A stretch of 64,000 bases of DNA from Agrobacterium tumefaciens (GCA_025559845.1 CP048469.1:744001-808000); one strand, 5' to 3'; shown: positions 25,752 through 35,144, numbered from the stretch's first letter. Made by a program: numbers and translations. The notes: generated from the letters alone by a model not told the origin.

Positions 25752-27044
25752 CTAGTTGCTGCGCCCCATCTTCTGCAAACGCTCCTCGATCATGACATCG
25801 GAATAGACGCGGTTACGGCCATTCGCCTTGGCAAGATAGAGAAGCTGATCGGCGGCATTGAGCTGATTGTCGAAAGGTTCGCCCTTTTCGATACCCACCA
25901 CGCCAAGCGAAATCGTCAGCGCCAGTTCGCTGCCACTCAGCTTTTGTCCGTTCGCCTCGACATGGGCGCGCAGTCTCTCACAGAACTGGTAGGCAGCATC
26001 GGCATCGAGGCCGCGCAGGAATATCGCGAATTCCTCACCGCCCAGGCGGGCAGGGATATGGCGTTCGCCCTGGCACATGTCGTTGAGAAGATCGGCAAGC
26101 TTTTTCAGCGCCCTGTCGCCGGCGTCATGGCCAAGCGTATCGTTGATCTTCTTGAAATGATCGATATCGAGGATGGCGACCGCGCCGTTCTCGTCTTCTC
26201 TGTTGATGATGTCCATCAATGCCCGTGTGCGATCAAAAAACGAACGGCGGTTGGGAAGCCCGGTCAGATGATCGCGCTCGGCCAGTTCCCTAAGCCGCTT
26301 GAGCTGTTTCATCGTTTCGATGTTGTTGTCGATGCGGCATTGCAGTTCCTCCGGCACAAACGGCCGGTAGATGAAGTCGGATGCCCCGGCTTTCAGAAAG
26401 CTCGCCGAGAGAAGTCGATCCGACGACGACGAAATACCGATGATCCGCAGATCCTCCGACGAACGGCTGTCGCGAATACGGCGCGTCAGTTCATAGCCGT
26501 CCATATCGGGCATGTGGTAGTCCGTGAGAACAAGCTGGATTGACGGCTCGCGTGCGAGAATTTCCAGTGCCTGCTTGCCGGAATGAGCTTCACTGACTCT
26601 GAAATTCTGCCGCTCCAGAATTTCCACCAGTCCCGAACGCGCACTTCTGGCATCGTCAACGATCAGAACGGAAAATTGCCTGTTGGTCAGGATACGGTCC
26701 ACGGTCTTGACGACTGCGTCGACAGTGCGGTGACCATCCTTGACGATGTAATCGATGATCTTCTTCTCGGCGTAGCGGCGGCGCGCTTCCTCATCGACCG
26801 TGGCGGTGAAGACGATCGTCGGAACCTTGTGGTCTGCCAGAAGCCCAAGAATTTCGCCCTTTGGTGCGTCGGGCAGGTTCAGGCCGGTAAGTGCGAGAGT
26901 GAATTCGTTGGCAACGAGCAGAGATTTCGCCTGTTTCATGCTGTCGCAATGAACGACATCGGCCTGCGTTTCCTCCGCCAGCCGCTTTTTCAGCAGCATG
27001 GAAAGCGCAACAGAATCTTCAATCAGAAGGATCTTATCCAGCAT
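25752..27044 (-). CDS. PleD-like diguanylate cyclase with two receivers
   Basis: A 430-aa protein: REC1 (about 3-118), REC2 (about 125-242) and GGDEF (about 255-430). GGEEF at 335-339 is intact, so c-di-GMP synthesis is likely. REC2 has phosphoacceptor D175 (LVLTDYHMPDMDG). In REC1 the equivalent residue is G54 (LALTGLNLPDA), so it cannot be phosphorylated there. The usual inhibitory RxxD before GGEEF is not seen (G326 and H329). Classic Caulobacter PleD also has two receivers, the second degenerate; here the first is the altered one. No cognate kinase is close. Confidence 0.92.
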   Translation of the reverse strand: MLDKILLIEDSVALSMLLKKRLAEETQADVVHCDSMKQAKSLLVANEFTLALTGLNLPDAPKGEILGLLADHKVPTIVFTATVDEEARRRYAEKKIIDYIVKDGHRTVDAVVKTVDRILTNRQFSVLIVDDARSARSGLVEILERQNFRVSEAHSGKQALEILAREPSIQLVLTDYHMPDMDGYELTRRIRDSRSSEDLRIIGISSSSDRLLSASFLKAGASDFIYRPFVPEELQCRIDNNIETMKQLKRLRELAERDHLTGLPNRRSFFDRTRALMDIINREDENGAVAILDIDHFKKINDTLGHDAGDRALKKLADLLNDMCQGERHIPARLGGEEFAIFLRGLDADAAYQFCERLRAHVEANGQKLSGSELALTISLGVVGIEKGEPFDNQLNAADQLLYLAKANGRNRVYSDVMIEERLQKMGRSN

Positions 27045-27446
27045 AACCGTCCTCCAAGCCTCCTGATGGCTTGTTCCCAGGATTCACGCACCATGTCCAA
27101 GGGTACCAGACAGATCTGGAGCTTGGATGGGGCCGCCATAAGGCAGAGAATCACGAGAGCAATAACTCATGAGTGTAGTCGTAGTGTAAGGACGGTCGCA
27201 GGTACAGCCTGCTTGCAGGGGTTGTATATTTTATCGAGAACGCAAGGCCATTCTCGACAAAAGCTTGGCGTTATCGAAAAGACGCCTGGAAAATATCGAG
27301 CATTGATTGAAATAGCTGCAGTAAAAAGGGGAGAGTTTGTTGGCCCGATTGTCAGCGGGCCGTCTGTTGTTTTTCTGGGAGATTCGGGACGTCACCTTGT
27401 GTCGGCAACGGCAATATCCCAGCCCAATCGTGAAAAATCAATGTTT
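27045..27446. other. Intergenic region upstream of the PleD-like gene
   Basis: No coding sequence is supported in these 402 bases. It contains a nested hairpin at 27096-27127 in the leader of the PleD-like gene. A second, weaker inverted repeat lies at 27234-27257 (TCGAGAA, 10 bases, TTCTCGA). A long plus-strand open frame across the area is a shadow; it runs antisense through pssA. Confidence 0.6.
27096..27127 (-). promoter_or_regulatory. Nested leader hairpin upstream of the PleD-like gene
   Basis: Two stacked inverted repeats: TCCAAG (27096-27101) with CTTGGA (27122-27127), and inside them CCAGA (27106-27110) with TCTGG (27115-27119). The structure ends 52 bases before the start of the minus-strand diguanylate cyclase gene, so it may sit in its 5' leader or mark an operator. 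Confidence 0.35.
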
Positions 27447-27578
27447 TCAGGCGGGCTTTGCGGTCGGCTTGCGCTTCAGCATCAGTGCGGCAGCAGCAAC
27501 AGCCTTCAGTCCAAGCGGGCGGTAATGGCTGTTGAGGTCGGTTTTCTGTTGTGCGTCGGCGGTTGTCTTGTTCGTCAT
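27447..27578 (-). CDS. Small basic protein, 43 aa
   Basis: Starts MTNKTTADAQQKTDL and continues NSHYRPLGLKAVAAAALMLK, ending RKPTAKPA. GGAGAGAG stands a few bases before the ATG, a strong ribosome binding site. The start overlaps the stop of another tiny ORF (ATGA). The protein is basic with one alanine-rich helix and too little hydrophobic length for a clear membrane span. I cannot assign a family. Confidence 0.55.
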   Translation of the reverse strand: MTNKTTADAQQKTDLNSHYRPLGLKAVAAAALMLKRKPTAKPA

Positions 27579-27697
27579 GTCTCTCTCCAGATGTTCCCCG
27601 ATCGCTTCCGGCGATCTGCGTGGGAGGCTCTTTCGATTGCAATCATGACGGATTCGAGGCGGAAAGAATCGAAACCGGTGTTTTCAACCTGCGACAT
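27575..27697 (-). CDS. Small protein, 40 aa
   Basis: Starts MSQVENTGFDSFRLES and ends RSGNIWRET. GAGGCG precedes the ATG by 4-5 bases. It is a mostly helical, charged peptide (AIERASHADRRKR). Its stop overlaps the start of the 43-aa ORF. It begins 43 bases beyond the pssA stop on the same strand, so it may be the tail of that transcript. The coding case is weaker than for its partner. Confidence 0.4.
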   Translation of the reverse strand: MSQVENTGFDSFRLESVMIAIERASHADRRKRSGNIWRET

Positions 27698-27740
27698 TTT
27701 GCGCCTCGAAAACGACGCCTGGAAAGCCGTTGATTGTGGG

Positions 27741-28610
27741 TCAGATGCCGCGATCGAGACCGTCGCCGCCATCCGCTTCGCTATGGCCGTCTTCCTCGAT
27801 CGTCAGCGTGCCGTAACGGCGGTGCCACAGGCGGGCGCTGAAAGGAATGAAGACGAGATAAGCGGCCACCGTCAGAACCAGCACTTCCCAGGTAAAGCTC
27901 ATCAGCATGGCCACATAAAGCACGACGACGAGGATCATCGGCAGCACCAGATCGCGGCGAATGCGGCTTGCCTTGCCGGACCAGACGGGAAGGCGGCTGA
28001 TGAGGAAATAGCCGATCAAGACCGTGTAAGCTGCAGCGATATAGGCGAATGTCTTGTCTGGCTCTACGCCGAGGAAGCCGAGATAGACGGGAAGCAGCAC
28101 GAGCATAGCACCCATCGGTGCGGGCACGCCGACGAAAAACTCGGCCTGCCAGGGCGCCTTCACGGCGCGTTCGATCATGACATTGAAGCGGGCAAGGCGC
28201 AGACCGGCGGCGATAACGTAAATCAGCGCGGCGATCCAGCCGAACGAGCGTGCCTGATCGAGCAGATAGGCATAAACCACCAGGGCAGGGGCGACACCGA
28301 AGTTGACGATGTCGGCAAGCGAGTCCATCTGCTCGCCGAACTTCGAGGTCGCCTTCATCATCCGCGCAATGCGGCCGTCGATCCCATCGAGAAATGCGGC
28401 CAGCAGCACCATGCCGACGGCAAGTTCGAAGCGGCCTTCAAAGGCAAGGCGAACGCCGCTCAGACCAGCGCAGATGGCCAGAACCGTGATGAGATTGGGA
28501 ACGACGAGCCGAAGGGGAATTTCCCGCAACCGCGGACCGCGGCCGCTGTCGTTTCTCGCATCATGTTTTTCGTTCTGCAGTGGCTGCGATGCCGGCGTTT
28601 CCATTACCAT
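27741..28610 (-). CDS. pssA: CDP-diacylglycerol-serine O-phosphatidyltransferase
   Basis: A 289-aa integral membrane enzyme making phosphatidylserine. The CDP-alcohol phosphotransferase motif is complete: D75 and D78 (DGIDGRIAR) with D96 and D100 (FGEQMDSLAD). About seven hydrophobic helices follow. The frame extends into psd, but AGGAAGG just before ATG 28610 fixes the start (28604 is the alternative). It is 16 bp after psd, whose product decarboxylates its product to phosphatidylethanolamine. Confidence 0.94.
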   Translation of the reverse strand: MVMETPASQPLQNEKHDARNDSGRGPRLREIPLRLVVPNLITVLAICAGLSGVRLAFEGRFELAVGMVLLAAFLDGIDGRIARMMKATSKFGEQMDSLADIVNFGVAPALVVYAYLLDQARSFGWIAALIYVIAAGLRLARFNVMIERAVKAPWQAEFFVGVPAPMGAMLVLLPVYLGFLGVEPDKTFAYIAAAYTVLIGYFLISRLPVWSGKASRIRRDLVLPMILVVVLYVAMLMSFTWEVLVLTVAAYLVFIPFSARLWHRRYGTLTIEEDGHSEADGGDGLDRGI

Positions 28611-28626
28611 GCCCTTCCTGTTTACG

Positions 28627-29325
28627 TCAGCCGCGACGGCTGATCGTCGGGCCTTTGTCAGAACCGAATTCGGCAAGCACGGTTTCCCCTGCAATGGCCG
28701 TCTGACCGACGGCGACGCGCGGCTGGAAGCCTTCGGGGAGGAAAATGTCGAGGCGCGAACCGAAGCGGATAAGACCGAAACGCTCACCGGCGTCGACTGG
28801 TTCATTCGGTTTTACCCAGCATACGATGCGGCGGGCAACCATGCCGGCGATCTGCACGACGCCGACCTTGCCATGCGAGGTCTCGATCACCAGGCCGTTG
28901 CGCTCGTTGTCTTCCGACGCCTTGTCGACTTCCGCGTTCAGGAAGAGGCCCGGACGGTAAGCGACATTGACGATACGGCCGCGCACCGGCGAACGGTTCA
29001 CGTGGCAATTGAAAACGTTCATGAACACCGAAATGCGCACCATCGGTTCCTTGCCGAGTTCCAGCTCGAGCGGCGGAACGACGGTCTGGATCGCCGAAAC
29101 CTTGCCATCGGCCGGGCTGATGATCAGGTCGTCATCCTGCGGCGTCACACGTTCGGGATCACGGAAGAAGTAAGCGCACCAGGCTGTCAGCACGAGGCCG
29201 ACCCAGAACAGCGGTTCGGCTATCCAGCCGAGCACCAGCGAGGCGACGAAGAAGGCAGCGACAAAAACGTAGCCTTCTTTGTGGATCGGCACGATGGTGT
29301 TGCGAATGGTGTCGAACAGATTCAT
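28627..29325 (-). CDS. psd: Phosphatidylserine decarboxylase (short type)
   Basis: A 232-aa proenzyme. Two N-terminal hydrophobic helices (about 18-52) precede the [10 protein letters not shown] motif and [16 protein letters not shown]. Self-cleavage at G189-S190 ([13 protein letters not shown]) would produce the pyruvoyl group on the alpha chain. This short form is typical of rhizobia. The start at [18 protein letters not shown] is the conserved one; the longer open frame upstream is not. It forms an operon with pssA for phosphatidylethanolamine synthesis. Confidence 0.95.
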   Translation of the reverse strand: MNLFDTIRNTIVPIHKEGYVFVAAFFVASLVLGWIAEPLFWVGLVLTAWCAYFFRDPERVTPQDDDLIISPADGKVSAIQTVVPPLELELGKEPMVRISVFMNVFNCHVNRSPVRGRIVNVAYRPGLFLNAEVDKASEDNERNGLVIETSHGKVGVVQIAGMVARRIVCWVKPNEPVDAGERFGLIRFGSRLDIFLPEGFQPRVAVGQTAIAGETVLAEFGSDKGPTISRRG

Positions 29326-29478
29326 AAGATTCCTTGCTCCAATTTTCGTTTGCCGCCCGTACAGGTTGCCGCAATGCGACCTCATCTGTTGCGGGATGCG
29401 ACAAATCTTGCATAGCTGGTTACAGCCAAACATCGCGCCCGGCAATGGATTCCGGTCGTCGGCCGTAGTTTATGCCCG

Positions 29479-31365
29479 TCAATGCGCGGGTTCACCTCGA
29501 TCGACGACACCAAGATCGTCCGTCTCGCGCACCTGCCGCAGCCGTTCCTCTGCCTGGATCGCTTCGCGCTGACGGCTCCACATCGAGGCATAGAGGCCAC
29601 CGGCCGCCATCAAGGTGGCGTGATTGCCGCGCTCGGCAATGTTGCCTTCTTTCAGAACGATGATCTCATCTGCGCCGATCACGGTCGATAGCCGGTGGGC
29701 GATGACCAGTGTGGTGCGGTTTTTCGAGACGATATCCAGCGCGCTCTGAATCTCCTGCTCGGTGTGGGTATCGAGCGCCGAAGTTGCCTCGTCGAGAATG
29801 AGGATCGGTGGTGCCTTCAGGATGGTACGGGCGATGGCAACACGCTGTTTCTCGCCACCGGAAAGTTTCAGACCGCGTTCGCCGACCATGGTGTCGTAAC
29901 CGTCAGGCAATTTGCCGATGAAAGCGCTGATCTGGGCGGCATTCGCCGCAGCCGTCAGGTCTTCGTCATTTGCCGAGGGGCGACCATAACGAATATTGTA
30001 AGCAAGCGTGTCGTTGAACAGCACAGTGTCCTGCGGAACCATGCCGATCACGGAACGCAGGCTCTTCTGCGTCACATCGCGCACATCCATGCCGTCGATG
30101 GTGATCTCACCCTGCTGGATATCGTAGAAACGGTAGAGCAGACGGGAAATGGTCGATTTTCCTGCGCCCGACGGGCCAACGATGGCGACCGTCTTGCCGG
30201 CCGGCACATCGAAGGAGACGCCCTTCAGGATCGGCCGTTCCGGATCATAGGCAAAGTGGACATCACGGAAGGAAATCGCGCCCGGACCGGTTTTCAGGTC
30301 CACGGCGTCCGGCTTGTCTACGACTTCGGCCTCGACTTCGAGCAGGTCGAACATCTGCTCGATATCCGTCAGTCCCTGACGGATTTCGCGATAGACGAAA
30401 CCGATGAAGTTCAGCGGTACGGAGAGCTGCAGCAACAGGGCGTTGATGAACACGAAGTCACCGATTGTCTGTTCGCCGCGCTGCACGGCGAGTGCCGACA
30501 TGACCATCATCACCGTCGAGCCAAGGCCGAAGATGACACCTTGGCCGAAGTTCAGCCAGCCGAGCGATGTCCAGATCGAGATAGCGGATTTTTCGTAGCG
30601 CGCCATCGCAGCATCGAAACGCTGCGCTTCCATGGTTTCATTGCCGAAATATTTGACGGTTTCGAAATTCAGCAGCGAGTCGATCGCTTTGGTATTGGCC
30701 TCGGTATCGCTGTTGTTCATCGTGCGGCGGATGGAGATACGCCAGTCACTCGCCTTCACGGTGAACCAGATATAGGCCCAGACGGTAACAACGGTCACCA
30801 GAACATAGGTGAAGCCGTAGCTTACCCAGAAGATGATGGCCGTCAGCAGGAATTCGATGAAGGTCGGTGCGGAGTTGAGAATGGTGAAACGAACGATCGT
30901 TTCGATCCCCTTCGTTCCGCGTTCGATGATGCGCGAGAGACCACCGGTCTTGCGCTCGAGATGGAAGCGCAAGGAGAGCTGGTGCATGTGCACGAAGGTC
31001 TTGTAGGCAAGCTGGCGTACGGCATGCTGGCCGACGCTGGCGAAGAGTGAATCTCTAAGCTGGTTCAGGCCGACCTGGATGATCCGCGTCAGATTGTAAG
31101 CAATGACAAGCGCGACGGCGCCAAGCAGCAGCGCTGGCAGAAGGCCAGCCATATCCAGCTTGCCATTCAGCGCATCGGTTGCCCATTTGAAAAAGTAGGG
31201 GACGGAGATCAGAACCAGCTTGGCGACGACCAGAAACACGGTCGCCCAGACCACCCGCATCTTCAGGTCCATACGACCTTCAGGCCACATATAGGGCCAT
31301 AGATTGATAAGGGTCTGTGTCGGATTGCTGGAATCCGCTGATATGGTCTTTTTCTGCGCTGTCAT
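29479..31365 (-). CDS. atm1: Atm1-type ABC exporter
   Basis: A 628-aa half-transporter: six transmembrane helices (about 40-330) fused to an ATPase. GPSGAGKST is the Walker A motif, LSGGEKQRVAIAR the signature and ILILDEATSALD Walker B. The sequence fits the ABCB7/Atm1 group, which exports glutathione-related sulfur compounds or metal-glutathione adducts and links to Fe-S and heavy-metal homeostasis. It probably acts as a homodimer in the inner membrane. Substrate is inferred from the family. Confidence 0.93.
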   Translation of the reverse strand: MTAQKKTISADSSNPTQTLINLWPYMWPEGRMDLKMRVVWATVFLVVAKLVLISVPYFFKWATDALNGKLDMAGLLPALLLGAVALVIAYNLTRIIQVGLNQLRDSLFASVGQHAVRQLAYKTFVHMHQLSLRFHLERKTGGLSRIIERGTKGIETIVRFTILNSAPTFIEFLLTAIIFWVSYGFTYVLVTVVTVWAYIWFTVKASDWRISIRRTMNNSDTEANTKAIDSLLNFETVKYFGNETMEAQRFDAAMARYEKSAISIWTSLGWLNFGQGVIFGLGSTVMMVMSALAVQRGEQTIGDFVFINALLLQLSVPLNFIGFVYREIRQGLTDIEQMFDLLEVEAEVVDKPDAVDLKTGPGAISFRDVHFAYDPERPILKGVSFDVPAGKTVAIVGPSGAGKSTISRLLYRFYDIQQGEITIDGMDVRDVTQKSLRSVIGMVPQDTVLFNDTLAYNIRYGRPSANDEDLTAAANAAQISAFIGKLPDGYDTMVGERGLKLSGGEKQRVAIARTILKAPPILILDEATSALDTHTEQEIQSALDIVSKNRTTLVIAHRLSTVIGADEIIVLKEGNIAERGNHATLMAAGGLYASMWSRQREAIQAEERLRQVRETDDLGVVDRGEPAH

Positions 31366-31403
31366 GTTTCACTCCGCACTCTGCCGGAATGCCGACAGCA
31401 GGA

Positions 31404-31428
31404 CGGCGGCTTTTTGGGGAAGCCGCCG
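31404..31428 (-). repeat. Hairpin between the LysM gene and atm1
   Basis: CGGCGGCTT (31404-31412) and AAGCCGCCG (31420-31428), 9-bp arms around 7 bases, in the 107-bp gap. No T-run follows on either strand, so it is not a clear terminator; it may lie in the atm1 leader. Confidence 0.4.
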
Positions 31429-31472
31429 TTTGTCAGATAGGAAATTTCCCTGTTGTTCGCAATGTTTGCGCG

Positions 31473-33446
31473 TCAGGAGCCGCCCTTGAGCCGCTTGCGA
31501 TGCAATTCCTCGGAATTGGGCAGGGCCGTTTCCGGCACACCGAAAATCTGGCCGGGCTCGATCAGGTCAGGGTTTTTGATCTGGTCCTGGTTGGCAAGAT
31601 AGATCGTGGTGTAACGCACACCCTGACCGTAGAGCCGGCGAGAAATTTGCCACAGCGTATCACCGCGTCTGATGATGACGCTGTTTTCGCTCTGGGCGAG
31701 AGGTGCCTGTTCGAAGGTCTGCGGGCCAGCCGGTGCTGCGGGCGCTGCCGGTGCGGAAATGTGCAGTTCAGCCAGATGGCTTCCGAGCGATGCAATGCCC
31801 TTGCCGATCGCGTCGACGTCTCTGGGCAATGCCTCGACGGATGCAAGCAAAGTACGGGCCTTTGCAACGACATCGTTCACGAAGGCTGTAAAGCCGGCAT
31901 CGGTTGTCGCCGCAGTCCGGAATTCGGACAGCGAGCGCAGCGCGATAACGACAGCAGAGCGTGCCGCGACAGCTTCATCGAGCGCCGGCTTGTTTCCGTT
32001 CTGATAAAGGTTGCTCAGAATGCCGAATGCCTTGGAAACGCCGGTACGAAGATTTTCGAACGCCACTCGGTCACTCGCAGTGCTCTGGTTTTCGACTGGA
32101 ACCGCACCTGCCGCCGGAACGGAAGAGGCAGCGGGCGTCTGCATCGCCACGGTTGCCTGATCGGCACCCGGACGTTCGAATGGAACGCGGACGCGAACCT
32201 TGACGGCTCCGTTGGCGTCGAGTTCTTCGACAGTAATGATGTGGCTTCCAACAGAAAGTTCGACATCGCCCTCGATCACGAAATGTCCGGACTGTTCGGT
32301 GGTGCTCTGGCCGATCTGTTTATCGTCGACGAGCGCACGAACAGTCGCACCTGCAGGCGCCGAACCGGCGACGAAAATCTTGGAACCCTCAAACTCGACA
32401 GCGGATACCTGCACGCTTGCTGCGACGGCTGGTGCAGCCGGTGTTGCTGGAGCCACAGGGTTTTGCGGCGCTGTCACTGCGGCGGGGGTGGCGCTGTCGG
32501 CTGCGGGCGGCGTCTGCGGTGCGGCGTTGGGCGCTGCTTCCGGCATGGCCAGAACACGGCTCGGTTCGCCAGGCTTCGTCACCATGGCAAGCAATTCGCC
32601 CTTGGAGCCATCTGGAACGGAGATGGTCGCGACCTCCTCAGACTGTGTAACCTTTCCGGCGGCGTCTGTTGTGCGCAACGTCAACTGGTGGTCGCCAGGC
32701 GGCAGCGGATTGTCGAAGACGGCGGCGAAATCGCCGGTCGCGTCGACGGTGGTCTGGGCAATGACCTTTTCACCGTTCAGAATTTCGAGCTTCGCGCCGG
32801 GCTGAGCCTTGCCTGCAACAACGGCCGATCCATCCGGCTCGACGCGCAGCACATCAAATGTGGGAAGCTGTGCGGCATCCGCTGCAGGTTCGGCAGGTTT
32901 TGCCGGCTCCGCCGCACCATTGTCCGTTCCGGCGAACACACCGGCCAGACGACGGATGTGGGCAGCGGCAGCAGAGGCGCTTTCCGGCAGATCGCGCAGG
33001 AACGCGGTGGTGCGCTCAGCAGCAGCACGAGCCGTGGTGATGAGCCTGGATGTATTTTCGTCCAGTGTTTCGGGAATGTCGATTTCGCTCAGTTCCTTGA
33101 GCGACGCTTCGACCTTCTTTCGCGCAGCGGCGAAGTCGGCGTCGGACGGAACCTTGCCGTCGGCGAATTGCGCGGTCAGGTCCTTGATCGACTGCGTGGC
33201 GGAGGCCGCCAAACGCCCAACCTTCTCGGCCACATTTGCGGTTTCCGTTGCGGCGTCGGAGAGGATATCGCCAGCCTTGTCGCTGCCCATTTCAACGCTG
33301 TTTTTCACAGCGTTGCCGGCTTCGTTGATGGCATCGCCAATGGAATTTCCATCGTTGCCGATACGCGGAAGGACGAAAAAGATCATGAGCAGGCTCGCAA
33401 CGGCCAACACGATCAGCGCCAGCAAACCGGCCTTGTATTTCTTCAT
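31473..33446 (-). CDS. LysM domain cell-envelope protein
   Basis: A 657-aa protein. One N-terminal membrane anchor (about 5-26; AGLLALIVLAVASLLMIFFVLP) is followed by a long helical, Ala-rich part. Two or more Ig-like beta modules come next (for example GSAVVAGKAQPGAKLEILNG and GSKIFVAGSAPAGATVRALV), then Ala/Pro-rich linkers. The C-terminal LysM domain is at about 595-645 (RRGDTLWQISRRLYGQG), which binds peptidoglycan. No catalytic domain is visible, so a structural or anchoring role is likelier than an enzymatic one. Confidence 0.85.
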   Translation of the reverse strand: MKKYKAGLLALIVLAVASLLMIFFVLPRIGNDGNSIGDAINEAGNAVKNSVEMGSDKAGDILSDAATETANVAEKVGRLAASATQSIKDLTAQFADGKVPSDADFAAARKKVEASLKELSEIDIPETLDENTSRLITTARAAAERTTAFLRDLPESASAAAAHIRRLAGVFAGTDNGAAEPAKPAEPAADAAQLPTFDVLRVEPDGSAVVAGKAQPGAKLEILNGEKVIAQTTVDATGDFAAVFDNPLPPGDHQLTLRTTDAAGKVTQSEEVATISVPDGSKGELLAMVTKPGEPSRVLAMPEAAPNAAPQTPPAADSATPAAVTAPQNPVAPATPAAPAVAASVQVSAVEFEGSKIFVAGSAPAGATVRALVDDKQIGQSTTEQSGHFVIEGDVELSVGSHIITVEELDANGAVKVRVRVPFERPGADQATVAMQTPAASSVPAAGAVPVENQSTASDRVAFENLRTGVSKAFGILSNLYQNGNKPALDEAVAARSAVVIALRSLSEFRTAATTDAGFTAFVNDVVAKARTLLASVEALPRDVDAIGKGIASLGSHLAELHISAPAAPAAPAGPQTFEQAPLAQSENSVIIRRGDTLWQISRRLYGQGVRYTTIYLANQDQIKNPDLIEPGQIFGVPETALPNSEELHRKRLKGGS

Positions 33447-33601
33447 CCTGGAATCTCCGGGTATTCAGCCTTTATATATGCTTTGAGAGTGCTAGCGTCT
33501 TACTTTGCGCCATACAAGCGTCACAATGCCAAAAGGCTATATTCACAAAGGATTTCCCAAATTTTCTTGACGTGTCGCATTCGGCATTGTTCCCTCGTTG
33601 C

Positions 33602-34222
33602 ATGACGGACAAACAAAATACGATTCGATCCATCTGCGTTTATTGCGGTTCCCAGCCTGGTCGCGACCCGGCTTACATGGAAGCGGGCCGTGCCCTTGGG
33701 AAATCGATTGCCGAAAACGGCATTCGCCTCGTCTATGGCGGTGGCACCAAGGGCATCATGGGGGCGGTCGCTGCTGGCGTTCTCTCGAACGGCGGCGAGG
33801 TAACCGGCATCATACCGGAATTTCTCGTCGACATGGAGGCAACACGCCATTCTCTCGGACAATTGAACGAGCTTGTGATCACCAAGGACATGCATGAGCG
33901 CAAGCACATGATGTTCGAGCGGTCAGACGCCTTCGTCACTCTGCCGGGTGGCATCGGTACGCTCGAAGAGATCGTTGAGATCATGACCTGGGCTCAGCTT
34001 GGCCGTCACGCCAAGCCGATGGTCTTTGCCAACATCAATGGTTTCTGGGATCCGATGCTGGAACTGGTTCGCCACATGCGCGATCAGGGCTTCATCCACC
34101 GCGCGCATCTTCTCAACCCGCTCGTCGTTGACGAGGTGAGTGGCATCGTGCCCGCGATCCTCGACCGGGCACTGGCACAGCAGAACCCGGAAGGCGATCC
34201 TTCGGTGATATCCCGCCTCTGA
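33602..34222 (+). CDS. LOG family protein (TIGR00730)
   Basis: A 206-aa Rossmann-fold protein with the lysine-decarboxylase-like signature PGGIGTLEE (about 115-123) and RKHMMFERSDAF before it. The family includes cytokinin-activating phosphoribohydrolases and bacterial nucleotide 5'-monophosphate nucleosidases. The cytokinin role known from plant-associated bacteria is possible but not shown. The frame is open from 33572, but ATG 33602 gives the usual N-terminus (MTDKQNTIRSICVYCGS). Confidence 0.9.
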   Translation: MTDKQNTIRSICVYCGSQPGRDPAYMEAGRALGKSIAENGIRLVYGGGTKGIMGAVAAGVLSNGGEVTGIIPEFLVDMEATRHSLGQLNELVITKDMHERKHMMFERSDAFVTLPGGIGTLEEIVEIMTWAQLGRHAKPMVFANINGFWDPMLELVRHMRDQGFIHRAHLLNPLVVDEVSGIVPAILDRALAQQNPEGDPSVISRL

Positions 34223-34232
34223 ACGAGGCGGG
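34212..34232. terminator. Hairpin between converging genes
   Basis: CCCGCCTC (34212-34219) and GAGGCGGG (34225-34232) form an 8-bp stem over the stop codon of the LOG gene and next to the stop of rarD. It could serve both convergent genes; there is no strong T-run. Confidence 0.45.
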
Positions 34233-35144
34233 TTACGACTTCTTCAGTCGCATCAGGCTGGAGGCGGTGTAGATCACCAGCGCCGACCAGATCAGCGAGA
34301 ATGCTCCCATTCGCACCATATCGAACGGTTCCTTGAAGATCAGGATGGCGATCAGGAAAATGATCGTCGGCGCGATATACTGCATGATGCCGATGGTGGA
34401 GAGCCGCAGCAGCTTGGCACCATTACCGTAGAGAATGAGCGGAACGGCGGTGATGAGACCGCTGGCGATCAAAAGCCATGTATCCATGGCATTGCCAGCC
34501 ATGAAGTGCGCCTGGCCAGTGAAGGCAAAATAGGCCATCAGGACCACGCAGGGCACTGACAGCAGCATGACTTCCAGAAGAAAGCCCTGCGTCGGTCCGA
34601 TCGGCAACGTCTTGCGGAAAAAGGCGTAGAAGCCCCATGAAACGGTGAGCGCGATCGAAACCCAAGGCAGGCTACCCGCATGCCAGGTCAGCAACGCGAC
34701 GCCCAGAACGGCCAGCACGATGGCGGCAATCTGGCCGCGATAGAGGCGTTCTTTCAGTAGCACTGCGCCGAGGAAGATGCTGAACAGCGGATTGATGAAA
34801 TAACCAAGCGCCGCATCGAGCGCGCGTCCTGCGCCGATGGCCCAGATATAGATGCCCCAATTGACGCTGATCAGCGCCGCGGTCAGGCTCGCCATGGCCA
34901 GCATTTTCGGGTTTTTCAGCGCCGTTCGGATTTCGGCGGTACGTCCGATTGCAATAAGAACTGCAGCAGCAATCGGCACCGACCAGATAACGCGATGGAC
35001 TATTACTTCCACCGGCGGAATATGCGCCACGGCTTTCATGTAGAGGGGAAGGAAGCCCCACAACAGATAAGCGGAGAGTGCAAACGCAAAACCACGTGCG
35101 CTGTCGCCGCCCTGTTCGGTCGGAAGGGATTTATCGAGTGCCAT
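34233..35144 (-). CDS. rarD: RarD/EamA-type membrane transporter
   Basis: A 303-aa protein with about ten hydrophobic helices in two EamA repeats. The segment LWGFLPLYMKAVAHIPPVEVIVHRVIWS is characteristic of RarD, named for chloramphenicol sensitivity in Pseudomonas and thought to be a drug/metabolite permease. No substrate is indicated by the context. It is a single gene converging with the LOG gene. Confidence 0.92.
   Translation of the reverse strand: MALDKSLPTEQGGDSARGFAFALSAYLLWGFLPLYMKAVAHIPPVEVIVHRVIWSVPIAAAVLIAIGRTAEIRTALKNPKMLAMASLTAALISVNWGIYIWAIGAGRALDAALGYFINPLFSIFLGAVLLKERLYRGQIAAIVLAVLGVALLTWHAGSLPWVSIALTVSWGFYAFFRKTLPIGPTQGFLLEVMLLSVPCVVLMAYFAFTGQAHFMAGNAMDTWLLIASGLITAVPLILYGNGAKLLRLSTIGIMQYIAPTIIFLIAILIFKEPFDMVRMGAFSLIWSALVIYTASSLMRLKKS

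Noticed and set aside
26583..28643. Plus-strand 686-codon open frame
   Set aside because: It runs antisense through pssA and the PleD-like gene and shows no recognisable domain; such frames are common in GC-rich DNA.
31317..33605. Plus-strand 762-codon open frame rich in Arg, Cys and Gly
   Set aside because: It is antisense to the LysM gene, whose signal anchor, linkers and LysM domain are clear.
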